From contig CAMKNZ010000009.1 of NCBI GenBank assembly GCA_946414315.1, forward strand, positions 1-64,000: a stretch of DNA of 64,000 bases, written 5' to 3'. The translations under genes and the position numbers were made by a program. Origin of the DNA: an uncultured Clostridia bacterium (GTDB lineage: Bacteria; Bacillota; Clostridia; Christensenellales; Aristaeellaceae). The notes beneath the pieces are model-generated. The model was given only the letters and a program-made list of their open reading frames with translations. It was not told the origin of the DNA and made no database searches. Positions 8,987-18,731 of this stretch are shown one piece after another. The stretch's first letter is position 1. Each line of letters opens with the position of its first letter.

Positions 8987-11900
8987 TTGAAAATGTCAAA
9001 AGCTGGCCGCTGTTTTTCTCTGTTCCTGATCCTTGCTCTGCTGTGCGGATTAATCTGCACGGCCGGTGCGGACGTTGCCTCGCTGGGGATCTATTTCTGC
9101 GGCAAAAAGACCGCGGAAGACGGTACACAGCAGATTGTAAAGCTGGAGGGCCGGTTCCGGGTAACCCAGAACGGTGAGGAAGTCGGCATTATCCAGGCGG
9201 GGGAGGATATCCTGACGCTGAACGGTACAGAACGGATCAGGATCGAACCGATACCGGAAAGCGTCGTGCCGGAATGGGACCTCAGTACTGTAGCCAGGGA
9301 AGTGTTTCCCGAGGCCGGCGGAACGACGACCGTTTCGATCGTGGTAGAACCGCTGAAGACAGACTATTCAATTCCTACGCCGGAACCTACGCCGGAACCC
9401 ACACCTGAACCCACCCCGGAACCGACCGGCGAACCGACCGCTGAACCGACTTCGGTTCCCGAGATCCCGACGGAAGAAACGGAGATTCCTTCAGAACCGG
9501 ATATTCCGGAAGAACCCGAAACAGAACCGGAAGACGATGAAGCATCTATCCTCTCTGAACCGTTAGTTACGCCGACATTGCCGCCGTATGATCTTTCATC
9601 ACTCAAACCCACGCCGGAACCGGAATGGATCACACTGGAGTCCGGGAGCGGAAATGTTTCTGTTCTTGCGTATTATGACAGGAACAGGAACGGACAGACA
9701 GAATGGGATGAAGCCGCGGTTTCGGATGTAACCGTCTGCCTGCTTACGGAAGACGGTCAGGCGATCTCTGCGGTGGCCACTGGGGGAGACGGCATCGCCC
9801 GGTTTGACAACCTGCCTGAAGGGAACTATCGGATCAAGGCGATCCTTCCTGAAGGCTGGGCGTTTTTCCTGCAGGAATCCAAAGACGTACCATACCCCTG
9901 TGTGATCGGCGCCTACTATGAAGGAGAAGCAACGAGCGACGCGTTTACGGTCAGGGCAGACAGCACCGTCACGCCCGTGATCCCGATTGGCCGCTGCCTG
10001 CATGCCAGTGGGACCTGCTGGTTTGATGAAACGATTGACGGGCTGTGGGACAAAACGGAATCCGGGATTCCCGGTGTAAAGATTGAACTTGACGGCGAAA
10101 AGAACGGCCTTCATTTTGAAACGGTTTCCGATGAAAACGGCCACTGGCTGATCGACAGGCTCCCGGCGGCCGGCTATCAGATGACGGTATATGTGCCGGA
10201 CGGGATGATGTTCACGAAGGCAGCGAACAGTAACGGAAGGAGGACCGTGATCGCAAGGGACGGCGTTAGCGTCGCTTCGCGCAGGGTCGACCTGAACGAT
10301 AAGGAAAGCAAAGACAATCTGTATGTCGGCTTCACCTGGACCGGACAGATCAGCGGTATCTGCTTCCAGGATGCAAACTATAACGGCATCTATGACGAAG
10401 GCGACCTGCCCATGCCCGGCGTGAAGGTGACCGCGATCAAACAGACCAAGAATGAGGAAGCGGCCGTTGCAATCTCCGGCGAAGACGGCACCTATGTGCT
10501 GACCGGCCTGCGGGCGAACACCTACAGAATGCGGGCCCTTCTGCCGGATGACGGCAGCGACTTTACCAAAGTCGTCCGTGATCTGCAGGGCAACCATTTT
10601 GAAGCGCGGGTCGGCAGAAGGGAAAACTTCTGGAAGGACTTTGTTCTCCGGACAGCGGAACAGAGGACCATGAACGTCGGCGTGATCTATCCGGCGAGCG
10701 TGACCGGCTATGTCTATCAGGATGAAGATTTCTCCGGGACGCTGACCGGAAATGAAAAGATCGTATCGGGATACCTGGTCAAGCTGTATGACGAGAACGG
10801 TGAGCTCGCGGCCATGGACAAGACCAGCGTCAAAGGAAAATATGAGCTGACCAACGTTCCGCCCGGAAATTACACCCTGGGCGTGACCGCACTGAAGGGA
10901 TATGCTTTCACCAAACTGGGCGAAGGCAACGTGATCCTGAACCGGACAAACGGCGAAGGTTATTCCGAAGTATTCCACCTCGGCCTAAAAGAAAACAGGA
11001 CCGGCATGGACATCGGTATGATCCTGCCCGGGACGGTCCGGGGTTCCGTGTTTGCGGATAAAAACGATAACGGCATCCGTGACGACGGAGAGAACGGCCT
11101 GCCCGGCGTGATTGTCCGGCTGATGGGCGAGGAAGGCGAAGCTTTCAGCGCCGAAATCGGAACAGATGGCAATTATCTCTTTGACGCGGTAATGCCCGGG
11201 AATTATTACCTGGAATACACCCTGCCGGAGAACGCGGTTTTCGCGCGGGTTGTTGACGGCGGAAACACTGTTTCCGGCGATCATGTCGGCCGGAGTGAAT
11301 CCTTTGGCATGTCCTCCGGGATCGAGAAGACCGGACCGGCCTGCGGCGCGCTGACCCTCGGCCGTATCGAAGGCACCGTTTTCCAGGATCACGACGGCGA
11401 CGGCATCCGCGCAGGAGACGAGGAAGCCACTGCCGGCCTGACTGTGACACTGACGCCTTCCCGTACGGACCTGGAAGCAATCTCAGTAACCACCGGTGAA
11501 GACGGCACCTTTGCGCTGGAAGCGCTGCGGCCGGATGAATACACCCTGACTGTGACCTGTCCTGACCGGCATGTACTGAGCCGCACAGACAACCTGAAAC
11601 TGCCGCTGAACGCAGGAAAGGATACCCAGAGCGTACAGCTTACCGTTGCGATGGGTGCGGAATGGAACGACCAGGCCCTCGGCACAGTTATTCCTGCGGG
11701 ACTGAAAGGACAGATCTGGCTGGATGAAAACAACAACGGCCTGTTTGACGCCGGCGAGGCTACACCTGCCGGATATGAGATTACCGTAACAGACGACCGG
11801 ACGGGCAAAGTCTTTGATATCCTCCGGACAGATGAAAACGGAGACTGGTCCACCTTTGGTATGATCCCCGGCAGTTTCACGCTTTCCTTCCCGCTGGATG

Positions 11901-12793
11901 CCCGGACCATTGCCCCCAAGCCGGGCAACAGTGACTTCCAGGAGCAGGACGGACAGCTGGTCCTTTCCGGCATCGTGCTGAAAGAGGATGAATCAAAAGA
12001 CGGCCTGCTGCTCGGTATCGTCCGGTATACGTCGATCGGCGGAAGCGTCTGGATCGACCGTGGCGGGAATGTGGAAACACTGGCCGGCGCAGAAGTCGTG
12101 CTGAAAGATAAAGAAGGAACAGAACTGGATACCCAGATTACCACATCGGACGGCGCCTACCGCTTTGACAAACTGATGCCCGGTGTCTATCAGCTGGAAG
12201 CGACGATGCCGGAGGGCTGTGTGATTATCGAGCCCGGCGACCACCGCCTGAAAGGGGAACAGATTTCCGTCATGACGGACACCCTTAACCGCACCGGCGC
12301 CTCCGATATGATCGACCTGAAGATGGCAAAAGACCTTCTGAAGATGGATATCGGCTGCGTGCTGCCCGGACGGGCAGGTGACCTGTGCTGGCTGGATCTG
12401 GACGGAGACGGTCTGCAAGGTATGGATGAACCGGGTATTCCCGGTGTGAAGATCACACTTCTGTGTGACGGGGAGGTTGTGGCGGAGACAGTATCCGACC
12501 AGTACGGCTTCTACCGCTTCAGCGATCTGTATCCGGCCTATTACACGCTTCAGGTTGCGCCTCCCGGACAGGTCAAACCGACAAAGCACCGCACAGATAT
12601 TCCCATGATCTCCTCCATCCTGGAAGAAACAAGTGAAAGCACATGCGTATCCGTTGAATTCCAGGTGGAAAGCGACAAAGCAAATTACAACGTGGACCTG
12701 GGCTTTGTCTGCCGCCAGGACGGCGTTTATCCCGAGGGAACCGGCGAAGGAAAGACCCAGAAATGGAAGAACGCTCCGGTATCGGAAGACTGA
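8987..12793 (+). CDS. Large secreted SdrD B-repeat surface protein
   Basis: A 1268-residue exported protein. A TTG start at 8987 is favoured because GGAGG ends 6 nt upstream; the ATG at 8993 is the alternative. A signal peptide (about 1-27) is followed by a short N-terminal domain, a Pro/Glu/Thr linker at about 128-213 (TPEPTPEPTPEP), then nine SdrD-B/Cna-B-like modules that each begin with a Ca-binding-like D-x-D-x-N-G-x-x-D signature (examples DKNDNGIRDDGENGLPGV and DLDGDGLQGMDEPGIPGV). There is no LPxTG-like motif and no C-terminal membrane helix, so it is not sortase anchored in the usual way. The next gene is an L,D-transpeptidase with wall-binding repeats. An adhesin or wall-scaffold role is inference. 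Confidence 0.85.
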   Translation: MKMSKAGRCFSLFLILALLCGLICTAGADVASLGIYFCGKKTAEDGTQQIVKLEGRFRVTQNGEEVGIIQAGEDILTLNGTERIRIEPIPESVVPEWDLSTVAREVFPEAGGTTTVSIVVEPLKTDYSIPTPEPTPEPTPEPTPEPTGEPTAEPTSVPEIPTEETEIPSEPDIPEEPETEPEDDEASILSEPLVTPTLPPYDLSSLKPTPEPEWITLESGSGNVSVLAYYDRNRNGQTEWDEAAVSDVTVCLLTEDGQAISAVATGGDGIARFDNLPEGNYRIKAILPEGWAFFLQESKDVPYPCVIGAYYEGEATSDAFTVRADSTVTPVIPIGRCLHASGTCWFDETIDGLWDKTESGIPGVKIELDGEKNGLHFETVSDENGHWLIDRLPAAGYQMTVYVPDGMMFTKAANSNGRRTVIARDGVSVASRRVDLNDKESKDNLYVGFTWTGQISGICFQDANYNGIYDEGDLPMPGVKVTAIKQTKNEEAAVAISGEDGTYVLTGLRANTYRMRALLPDDGSDFTKVVRDLQGNHFEARVGRRENFWKDFVLRTAEQRTMNVGVIYPASVTGYVYQDEDFSGTLTGNEKIVSGYLVKLYDENGELAAMDKTSVKGKYELTNVPPGNYTLGVTALKGYAFTKLGEGNVILNRTNGEGYSEVFHLGLKENRTGMDIGMILPGTVRGSVFADKNDNGIRDDGENGLPGVIVRLMGEEGEAFSAEIGTDGNYLFDAVMPGNYYLEYTLPENAVFARVVDGGNTVSGDHVGRSESFGMSSGIEKTGPACGALTLGRIEGTVFQDHDGDGIRAGDEEATAGLTVTLTPSRTDLEAISVTTGEDGTFALEALRPDEYTLTVTCPDRHVLSRTDNLKLPLNAGKDTQSVQLTVAMGAEWNDQALGTVIPAGLKGQIWLDENNNGLFDAGEATPAGYEITVTDDRTGKVFDILRTDENGDWSTFGMIPGSFTLSFPLDARTIAPKPGNSDFQEQDGQLVLSGIVLKEDESKDGLLLGIVRYTSIGGSVWIDRGGNVETLAGAEVVLKDKEGTELDTQITTSDGAYRFDKLMPGVYQLEATMPEGCVIIEPGDHRLKGEQISVMTDTLNRTGASDMIDLKMAKDLLKMDIGCVLPGRAGDLCWLDLDGDGLQGMDEPGIPGVKITLLCDGEVVAETVSDQYGFYRFSDLYPAYYTLQVAPPGQVKPTKHRTDIPMISSILEETSESTCVSVEFQVESDKANYNVDLGFVCRQDGVYPEGTGEGKTQKWKNAPVSED

Positions 12794-12809
12794 GCTGAAA
12801 AGCACATCG

Positions 12810-12836
12810 GCGGCTGCCACACGGCAGCCGCTTTTT
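12810..12836 (+). terminator. Rho-independent terminator after the SdrD-B repeat gene
   Basis: GCGGCTGCC and GGCAGCCGC form a 9-bp stem with loop ACAC, followed by TTTTT. Confidence 0.85.
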
Positions 12837-12849
12837 GATGAGAAAAAAC

Positions 12850-12878
12850 TTGCAAATACATTACAAAAATATTAAAAT
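12850..12878 (+). promoter_or_regulatory. Promoter of the L,D-transpeptidase gene
   Basis: TTGCAA (12850-12855) and TAAAAT (12873-12878) have a 17-nt spacer in an A-rich stretch. The chosen start codon at 12940 lies about 60 nt downstream. Confidence 0.55.
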
Positions 12879-12939
12879 AAATATGATACGCCGAAATAAA
12901 AATTTGCGGCGATCAAGCTTTACTGCCGAGGTGGTTCGG

Positions 12940-14757
12940 ATGAAAAGAGTACTGAGTATCCTGCTGATCCTGGGTCTGGTTTTTTCTGTCTGTGCGATCG
13001 CAGAAACAAAAGACACAGACGCGATGCCTGCTGCTCCCGTACCGGAAGAGGCGGATGAGACCGAAGCTATGCCGACCGAGGATGATGACGGAGACGACTC
13101 CGAGCCTGAACCCATTGATATCATTGATATGATGGAAGAAGAAGCGCTTGATGACGGCGAGGAGATCCTGCAGGGGCGGGTCCTGCAGAACAAAGACCAG
13201 GGCGAAGACGTTCTGGCCCTGCAGACCCGGCTTAAAGATCTCGGTTATTATTCCGGGAAACTGTCCGGACAGTTCGGAGACGCGACGCAGAAGGCCGTCC
13301 GAAAATTCCAGGAGGATTATGACCTGGAAGCCACCGGTATCGCCGACCTGCGGACCCTGTCGATTCTTTTTTCGACGCTTCACCGGACCCTCCGGTACGG
13401 ATCCGGCGGTGAGGACGTGAAGGCCCTGCAGACCCAGCTGACAGAACTGGGATACTATAAAGGCAAGATCAGCGGCGATTACCTGGAAGGTACCCGGAAA
13501 GCGGTGGAAGAGCTTCAGAAAAAAAACGACCTGGAAGTGACAGGCGTCGCCGACTCAAACCTGCAGGACCTGATCGAAGCCGGGAAGGTCCTGGCCAAAA
13601 GCGATAAGCCGGACGATACAAATACTCCCGCGCCGGATCTGTCCAACTATCTGGTGGACGAAAACGAAGACGGGGTACGGGTGGCAGACGAACCGGTAGC
13701 CTTTACCAAGAAACTGAAAAACGGTTCCTCCGGCAAACTGGTCAAACAGATGCAGGAGCGACTGACTGAACTCGGCTATTATGAAGGCCCGCTGAGCGGA
13801 AACTTCCAGAAATATACGACCCGCGCCGTGAAAAGCGTCCAGACCCAGAACGGACTGCCTTCTACCGGCGTTGTTGACGAAGAAACCTGGAACCTGATCT
13901 TTAACGATGCCCATATTGTCCTGCCCAATGCGACGCCCAAACCCACGCCGGAACCCACACCGGTTCCGTTCCACATCGTGGTGGACGTGGCCAACCAGGT
14001 CACTTCCGTTTACGGCAGGGATGAGAACGGTGAATACACCGTAGTCGTCCGCCAGATGCTTTGTTCCACGGGTATGAGGTCTACGCCAAGTGACGTCGGA
14101 GACTGGGTGCTGAACGGACGGCACGCCACCTGGTGTATCTTCCCGAAGTGGGGAAACAGTTACGCCCGGTACTGGACCCGGATCAACGGAAGCATTGCTT
14201 TCCATTCCCCGATCTATACGGCTGTGAGCAACTCCGCTATGAAGATCAGCAGTTACAACAAGCTTGGCCAGCGCGCCAGCCACGGCTGCATCCGCCTGGC
14301 AGTATGGGACGCCAAATGGATCTATGACAATATCGGCGCAGGCACGGTGGTTTCCATTGTGGAAGGGATGGATCCGGATCCGGAACTTCGCGACGCGCTG
14401 AAGCTGCCACCGCTGGACAAACAGTACTGCACGCCTCTCAATACGCCGGTGCCGACAGCCGAACCGGAATACAGCATTGACAATCCGCCGGATATCGGAA
14501 AGCGCCAGCTGAGCGAAAAGAGCACCGGTCCCGAAGTCTACTGGGTACAGCGGACACTGAAAGACCTGGGCTTTTATGACACTAAATGCACCGGCAAATT
14601 CCTGAAGAAAACCCTTAACGCCGTGAAGGCGTTCCAGAAGGCTTACGGTCTGAGAGGGAACGGCAGTGTGAGCCAGGAAACCATCGAAGAGATGGTGAAG
14701 GCTGTCAAGAACCTGTCCAAAGCTGAACCGGAAGCTGTTCCGACGCCGGCACCATAA
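12940..14757 (+). CDS. Secreted L,D-transpeptidase with four peptidoglycan-binding repeats
   Basis: With the ATG at 12940 (GAGGT lies 5-8 nt upstream and a signal peptide follows directly) the protein has 605 residues. The frame is open further upstream but that part lies over the promoter. Layout: signal peptide 1-21; acidic linker; PG_binding_1 repeats at about 85-145, 150-210 and 258-322; a PTPEPTP linker; a YkuD L,D-transpeptidase domain at about 347-485 with the active site SHGCIRL (His448, Cys450); and a fourth PG-binding repeat at about 525-588. Such enzymes make 3-3 cross-links or attach proteins to meso-diaminopimelate. A dedicated terminator follows. Attachment of the neighbouring B-repeat protein is possible but unproven. 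Confidence 0.93.
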   Translation: MKRVLSILLILGLVFSVCAIAETKDTDAMPAAPVPEEADETEAMPTEDDDGDDSEPEPIDIIDMMEEEALDDGEEILQGRVLQNKDQGEDVLALQTRLKDLGYYSGKLSGQFGDATQKAVRKFQEDYDLEATGIADLRTLSILFSTLHRTLRYGSGGEDVKALQTQLTELGYYKGKISGDYLEGTRKAVEELQKKNDLEVTGVADSNLQDLIEAGKVLAKSDKPDDTNTPAPDLSNYLVDENEDGVRVADEPVAFTKKLKNGSSGKLVKQMQERLTELGYYEGPLSGNFQKYTTRAVKSVQTQNGLPSTGVVDEETWNLIFNDAHIVLPNATPKPTPEPTPVPFHIVVDVANQVTSVYGRDENGEYTVVVRQMLCSTGMRSTPSDVGDWVLNGRHATWCIFPKWGNSYARYWTRINGSIAFHSPIYTAVSNSAMKISSYNKLGQRASHGCIRLAVWDAKWIYDNIGAGTVVSIVEGMDPDPELRDALKLPPLDKQYCTPLNTPVPTAEPEYSIDNPPDIGKRQLSEKSTGPEVYWVQRTLKDLGFYDTKCTGKFLKKTLNAVKAFQKAYGLRGNGSVSQETIEEMVKAVKNLSKAEPEAVPTPAP

Positions 14758-14767
14758 CGGTCATAAA

Positions 14768-14800
14768 AAGAAGCAGTGCTGTAACGGCACTGCTTCTTTA
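14768..14800. terminator. Bidirectional terminator between convergent genes
   Basis: AAGAAGCAGTGC pairs with GCACTGCTTCTT around TGTAACG. The A-rich 5' flank and T-rich 3' flank serve both the plus-strand transpeptidase gene and the minus-strand Sel1 gene. Confidence 0.8.
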
Positions 14801-14813
14801 TTGGATTTACAGG

Positions 14814-15827
14814 TTATTTGCGGAAAGCATTCCAGACGATGTATGCGTTGGGGTGGCCGGCTATGGCGGCTTTTTCATACCAGCGGAGCGCTTCCTCCAT
14901 GCTGACTTCAACGCCCTGGCCGCACTGATACGCATAACCGAGGGCATACATGCTGCGGGCGTTGCCAAGCTCCGCGGCTTTTTTGTACCATTCAAGCCCT
15001 TTCGCAGTATCCTGCGGAACGAGGGAACCGGTCATATAAAGGTATCCGACATAATCGCAGGCCAGCGCACTGTCAAGGGAAGCGGCTTTTTCATAATATT
15101 CCAGTGCCTTTGCGGGATCTGCGTCCATGCCCTTGCCGTGAAGGTAGAAATAAGCGATGCTCATCCAGGCGTCAGCATCACCCTTTTCCGCGGCCATATG
15201 GTAATAATCCAGCGCCATGGCATAGTTCTGTTCCACGCCGGTGCCTTCTTCATAGAAAGAGCCGAGATACCAGTACGCTTCAGCATTTCCGAGTTCCGCT
15301 GCCTTCTGGTAGCATTCCAGCGCAAGAGCGTAATCCGGCATGACTGCGATCCCGGCGTCATAGAGTTTTCCCAGGTATAACCAGGCGGGCGAATATCCGG
15401 CGTCTCCGGCTTTGCGGAAGCAATCGACAGCCTTGTCAGCGTCCGGCGCCAAGCCGATACCCTTTTCATAATACCGGCCGAGACGGGTCAGATAGACCGG
15501 ATCTCCTGTGGAAGCAAGATAATGGACGGCGGAGAAAGCGGCCTGCATCCGGGAATCATCCGCTTCTTTCGTGAGCGAGGCGGTTTTTTCCAGGCCGCAG
15601 TTCATACAGGCGTCGGACAGATTCCGGGTGCCGCATTCAATGCACATCCATACGCCGCGGGTTTCCCCGCAGACAACGCAGGAACTGCCGGTGGACTCCT
15701 GTCCGCATTTAAGACAGACCCAGGTTTCCTCCTGCTGCGTGTCGGCCAATGCGGAGGAAAAGAGCAGAACCAGGGAGAGAAGGAGAACGATGAACCTTTT
15801 TAATTCACAATTCATAAATCGCATCAT
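14814..15827 (-). CDS. Exported Sel1-repeat protein with two zinc ribbons
   Basis: A 337-residue protein with a signal peptide (cleavage near SSALA-D), then two CxxC...CxxC zinc-ribbon-like knuckles (WVCLKCGQ...CVVCG and WMCIECGT...CMNCG), then about six Sel1/TPR-like repeats (units such as LECYQKAAELGNAEAYWYLG). Sel1 repeats are protein-interaction scaffolds; exported zinc ribbons are uncommon. It is the last gene of the minus-strand run, 20 nt after trpS. No good ribosome binding site is visible before the ATG at 15827, and an AATTCATAA-type short repeat lies across the start region, so the start (15827, 15824 or 15812) is uncertain. Confidence 0.75.
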   Translation of the reverse strand: MMRFMNCELKRFIVLLLSLVLLFSSALADTQQEETWVCLKCGQESTGSSCVVCGETRGVWMCIECGTRNLSDACMNCGLEKTASLTKEADDSRMQAAFSAVHYLASTGDPVYLTRLGRYYEKGIGLAPDADKAVDCFRKAGDAGYSPAWLYLGKLYDAGIAVMPDYALALECYQKAAELGNAEAYWYLGSFYEEGTGVEQNYAMALDYYHMAAEKGDADAWMSIAYFYLHGKGMDADPAKALEYYEKAASLDSALACDYVGYLYMTGSLVPQDTAKGLEWYKKAAELGNARSMYALGYAYQCGQGVEVSMEEALRWYEKAAIAGHPNAYIVWNAFRK

Positions 15828-15847
15828 ATCGGATCGTCAGGAAGAGT

Positions 15848-16855
15848 TCAGGCACGGGGCGCGAAGCCGATCTTCTTCTGGACCTTGCGCAGGGTTTTTG
15901 TCGCCAGATAGGAGGCTTTCTGTGCGTTATCCGTCAGGACTTTCATCAGGTAATCCTTGTCGGCAATGAGGCGTTTGAATTCCGCCTGCAGCGGCTCCAG
16001 GGCGGCAATGGCGCAGTCCGCGGCGCGATTCTTCAGCGCGCCGTAGCCCTGGCCGTTCAGTTCGGCGCAGACGCTGTCGATGCTCTCTCCGCTCAGCGCA
16101 GAAATAATGCTCAGCAGGTTGCTGACGCCGGGCTTGTTTTCCGGATCGAAGCGGATCTCGGTCTCGGAATCCGTGACCGCGCGCTTGATCTTCCGCCGGA
16201 TGGTGTCAGGATCGTCCAGCAGGAATACGGACCCGTCGCCGACGTCGCTCTTGCTCATTTTTTTATCCGGCTCCTGCAGGCTCATGACCCGGGCGCCGGT
16301 TTTGCTGATCAGCGGTTCCGGGATCGTAAAGACGTCGCCGTAAACGCCGTTGAAACGCTGGGCGATATCCCGGCAGAGCTCCAGGTGCTGCTTCTGGTCC
16401 GCACCGATCGGAACATAGTTCGTCTGGTAAAGCAGGATGTCGGCAGCCATGAGCACCGGATAGGTGAACAGGCCGGCGTTGATGTTTTCCGCATGTTTGG
16501 CGGACTTGTCCTTGAACTGGGTCATCCGGCTAAGTTCACCCATATAGGTATAGCAGTTCAAAATCCAACCCAGTTCGGCATGGGCGCTGACATGGCTCTG
16601 GCAGTAAAGGATCGATTTTTCGGGATCCAGTCCGCTGGCGATATACAGCGCAATCAGTTCCAGGCAGCGGCGGCGCAGATCCGCCGGATTCTGGCGTACA
16701 GTGATGGCGTGTTCGTCCACGACGCAGTAGATGCAGTCGTAGTCGTCCTGCAGCTGGGAGAACCGGCTCAGGGCGCCGATGTAGTTACCGATGGTCAGCA
16801 TGCCGCTGGGCTGTATGCCTGAGAAAATGACAGGCTTTCGTTCGCTGTTTTCCAT
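15848..16855 (-). CDS. trpS: Tryptophan--tRNA ligase
   Basis: A 335-residue class I synthetase. The N-terminal Rossmann region begins [19 protein letters not shown], whose TIGN is the HIGH-equivalent, and KMSKS is present (segment [14 protein letters not shown]). It charges tRNA-Trp in the cytosol. The start is set at the ATG at 16855, which has GAGG 9 nt upstream; an upstream TTG at 16870 is less likely. It begins 21 nt after the potD stop with no terminator between them, so it is probably read through from the polyamine operon. No T-box leader is present. Confidence 0.95.
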   Translation of the reverse strand: MENSERKPVIFSGIQPSGMLTIGNYIGALSRFSQLQDDYDCIYCVVDEHAITVRQNPADLRRRCLELIALYIASGLDPEKSILYCQSHVSAHAELGWILNCYTYMGELSRMTQFKDKSAKHAENINAGLFTYPVLMAADILLYQTNYVPIGADQKQHLELCRDIAQRFNGVYGDVFTIPEPLISKTGARVMSLQEPDKKMSKSDVGDGSVFLLDDPDTIRRKIKRAVTDSETEIRFDPENKPGVSNLLSIISALSGESIDSVCAELNGQGYGALKNRAADCAIAALEPLQAEFKRLIADKDYLMKVLTDNAQKASYLATKTLRKVQKKIGFAPRA

Positions 16856-16876
16856 AACAGTATTCCTCAAATATCT

Positions 16877-17923
16877 TTATTGCATTTTGACTTTGATCAG
16901 CAGCTCAGGCGTTTCCTCCTGGAGCAGCTTGACATACTGATAGATCTCGTCTTTTTCGTAACCCATCCGGGGCAGGTATCCTTCAACACCGTCAAACTCA
17001 CCGCCGGGAGCTGTTACTTCCTCCAGCACTTTCGCGTTGGGAGAGGTGTAGCAGGTTTCTACGGTGATCATCATGGCGTTCTCATAATCCAGCACGTAGT
17101 TGATGAACTGGTTGGCCAGTTCCGGATTGGCGGCGTTGGAGGGGATGAACATACAGTCGATGGCGATGTTGGTGCCCTGTTCGGGCGCCCAGACGGCCAG
17201 CTTTTCATTTTCCATGCTGGCATAGGCAGCATCGCCGCTGTACATCATGGCGATCCATTTTTCCCCCTGGGCCATGCCGTCGATCATCTCGTCGGTCACA
17301 AAGGAGGGATGGATGGTTTGCTTCATTTTGACGAGCCACTCATAGGCGGCCTGCAGTTCGTCCGGGTTGTCGGTGTTCGCGGAATAGCCAAGCGCCTTGA
17401 AGGCCATCATGAACACGTCGCGGGGAGACTCATAGATGAACATGTGGCCGTCCAGCGCCGGATCCAGGAGGATGTCCCAGCCTTTTTCCTCCACATCTTC
17501 CGGATTGATCTTCGTGGTGTCGTAGCAAAGCACCACGTTCTGCCACAGGTACGGCGCACTGTAGGTGTTGTCCGGATCGAAATACAGGCCTTTCATGCTG
17601 TCGGAAAGCTGGTCCAGGTTGGTGACAATGCTCTTATCCAGCGGCAGGATTCGTTCTTCCTTGATCAGCCGGTCGATCATATAGTCGCTGGTAACCACCA
17701 CGTCGAAAGACACACCGGTCTGCAGTTTGGTATACATTTCTTCGGGGTTGCTGTTCAGGGAATAATTGACCTTGACGCCGAATTCCTTTTCAAAATTGTA
17801 AAGCACCTGTTCATCAATATACTCGCCGTAATTGAATACGTTCAGCGTACCGTCGGCAAAAGAGCACACGGGCAGCAGCGCCAGGCAGGCGAGGAGCAGG
17901 ACAGCGATCAGTTTTTTAAGCAT
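16877..17923 (-). CDS. potD: Spermidine/putrescine ABC transporter substrate-binding protein
   Basis: A 348-residue type 1 extracellular binding protein of the PotD/PotF family. A signal peptide (to about SFA-D24) is followed by the family opening LNVFNYGEYIDEQVLYNFEK and the conserved WQNVVLCYDTTKI region. The mature protein binds polyamines outside the membrane and hands them to PotBC. There is no clear lipobox Cys at the cleavage site, which is unusual for a Gram-positive binding protein; Cys20 in LLPVCSFA is the only candidate. The start overlaps the potC stop by 8 nt. Confidence 0.93.
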   Translation of the reverse strand: MLKKLIAVLLLACLALLPVCSFADGTLNVFNYGEYIDEQVLYNFEKEFGVKVNYSLNSNPEEMYTKLQTGVSFDVVVTSDYMIDRLIKEERILPLDKSIVTNLDQLSDSMKGLYFDPDNTYSAPYLWQNVVLCYDTTKINPEDVEEKGWDILLDPALDGHMFIYESPRDVFMMAFKALGYSANTDNPDELQAAYEWLVKMKQTIHPSFVTDEMIDGMAQGEKWIAMMYSGDAAYASMENEKLAVWAPEQGTNIAIDCMFIPSNAANPELANQFINYVLDYENAMMITVETCYTSPNAKVLEEVTAPGGEFDGVEGYLPRMGYEKDEIYQYVKLLQEETPELLIKVKMQ

Positions 17924-18728
17924 TTTGGGTTTCCTCCTTTTGGGCTTTTTTATCTTTGATCCACGGGATCAGGTTCGCAAGGATCAGGACCAGCGTCACA
18001 GTGACAACGATCAGTGTGGACATGGCGTTGACGCTGAGGTTATACCGCTTCATCGAATAAACGTACATGGAGATCGTGTTGATCCCGACGCCGGCGTTGA
18101 AATAGGAAACAACGAAATCGTCCAGAGACATGCTGAAGGCGATCAGCGCACCGGAGAGGATCGCCGGCATAATCTGGGGAATGATGACCTTGGTCAGCGC
18201 TTTCCAGGGTGTGGCGCCCAGGTCCAGCGCGGCTTCCGCCACGTTGTCGTCCAGCTGGCGGAGCTTCGGCATTACCGTCAGGATCACGTAGGGGATACAG
18301 AATGAAATATGGCTGAGGATCAGCGTCACGATGTTCGGCTGGATCTTGACGGAAATGAACAGGAGCATCAGCCCGATGGCCGTGACGATGTCCGGGTTCA
18401 TGACCGGCAGGTTGTTAACCTCCAGCACCATGGTTCGCACGATCCGCTTTGCCTTGGACAGGCCGATGGCGGCAATGGTGCCGACGACCGTGGAAACCAC
18501 CGTAGCGATACCTGCAACCAGCAGGGTGGTCCAGATGCTCTGGAGCATGGAAGCTTCCTTGCTGAAGAGGTTCTCATACCAGCGCAGGGAAAAACCGGAG
18601 AAGTTGGTCATGGATTTTCCTTCGTTGAAGGAAAACAGGATCAGGTAACCGATGGGCAGGTAGATGAACAGCAGGATCAGGATCAGGTACCCGGAGGTGA
18701 AGAATTTCGAAAGCTTTCTTTTCTTCAT
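17916..18728 (-). CDS. potC: Spermidine/putrescine ABC transporter permease PotC
   Basis: A 270-residue permease with six membrane helices. The ABC-2 'EAA' loop is EAALDLGATPWKALTKVIIPQIMPAI (two adjoining pieces, near residues 163-188), which contacts the PotA ATPase. The N-terminus is typical of PotC (GYLILILLFIYLPIGYLILF). It lies 3 nt after potB and overlaps potD by 8 nt, so the four genes are one transcript. Confidence 0.93.
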   Translation of the reverse strand: MKKRKLSKFFTSGYLILILLFIYLPIGYLILFSFNEGKSMTNFSGFSLRWYENLFSKEASMLQSIWTTLLVAGIATVVSTVVGTIAAIGLSKAKRIVRTMVLEVNNLPVMNPDIVTAIGLMLLFISVKIQPNIVTLILSHISFCIPYVILTVMPKLRQLDDNVAEAALDLGATPWKALTKVIIPQIMPAILSGALIAFSMSLDDFVVSYFNAGVGINTISMYVYSMKRYNLSVNAMSTLIVVTVTLVLILANLIPWIKDKKAQKEETQNA

Positions 18729-18731
18729 TTC

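Noticed and set aside
16856-16870. TTG start giving five extra residues to TrpS
   Set aside because: The ATG at 16855 has a well-spaced GAGG site and gives the usual N-terminus.
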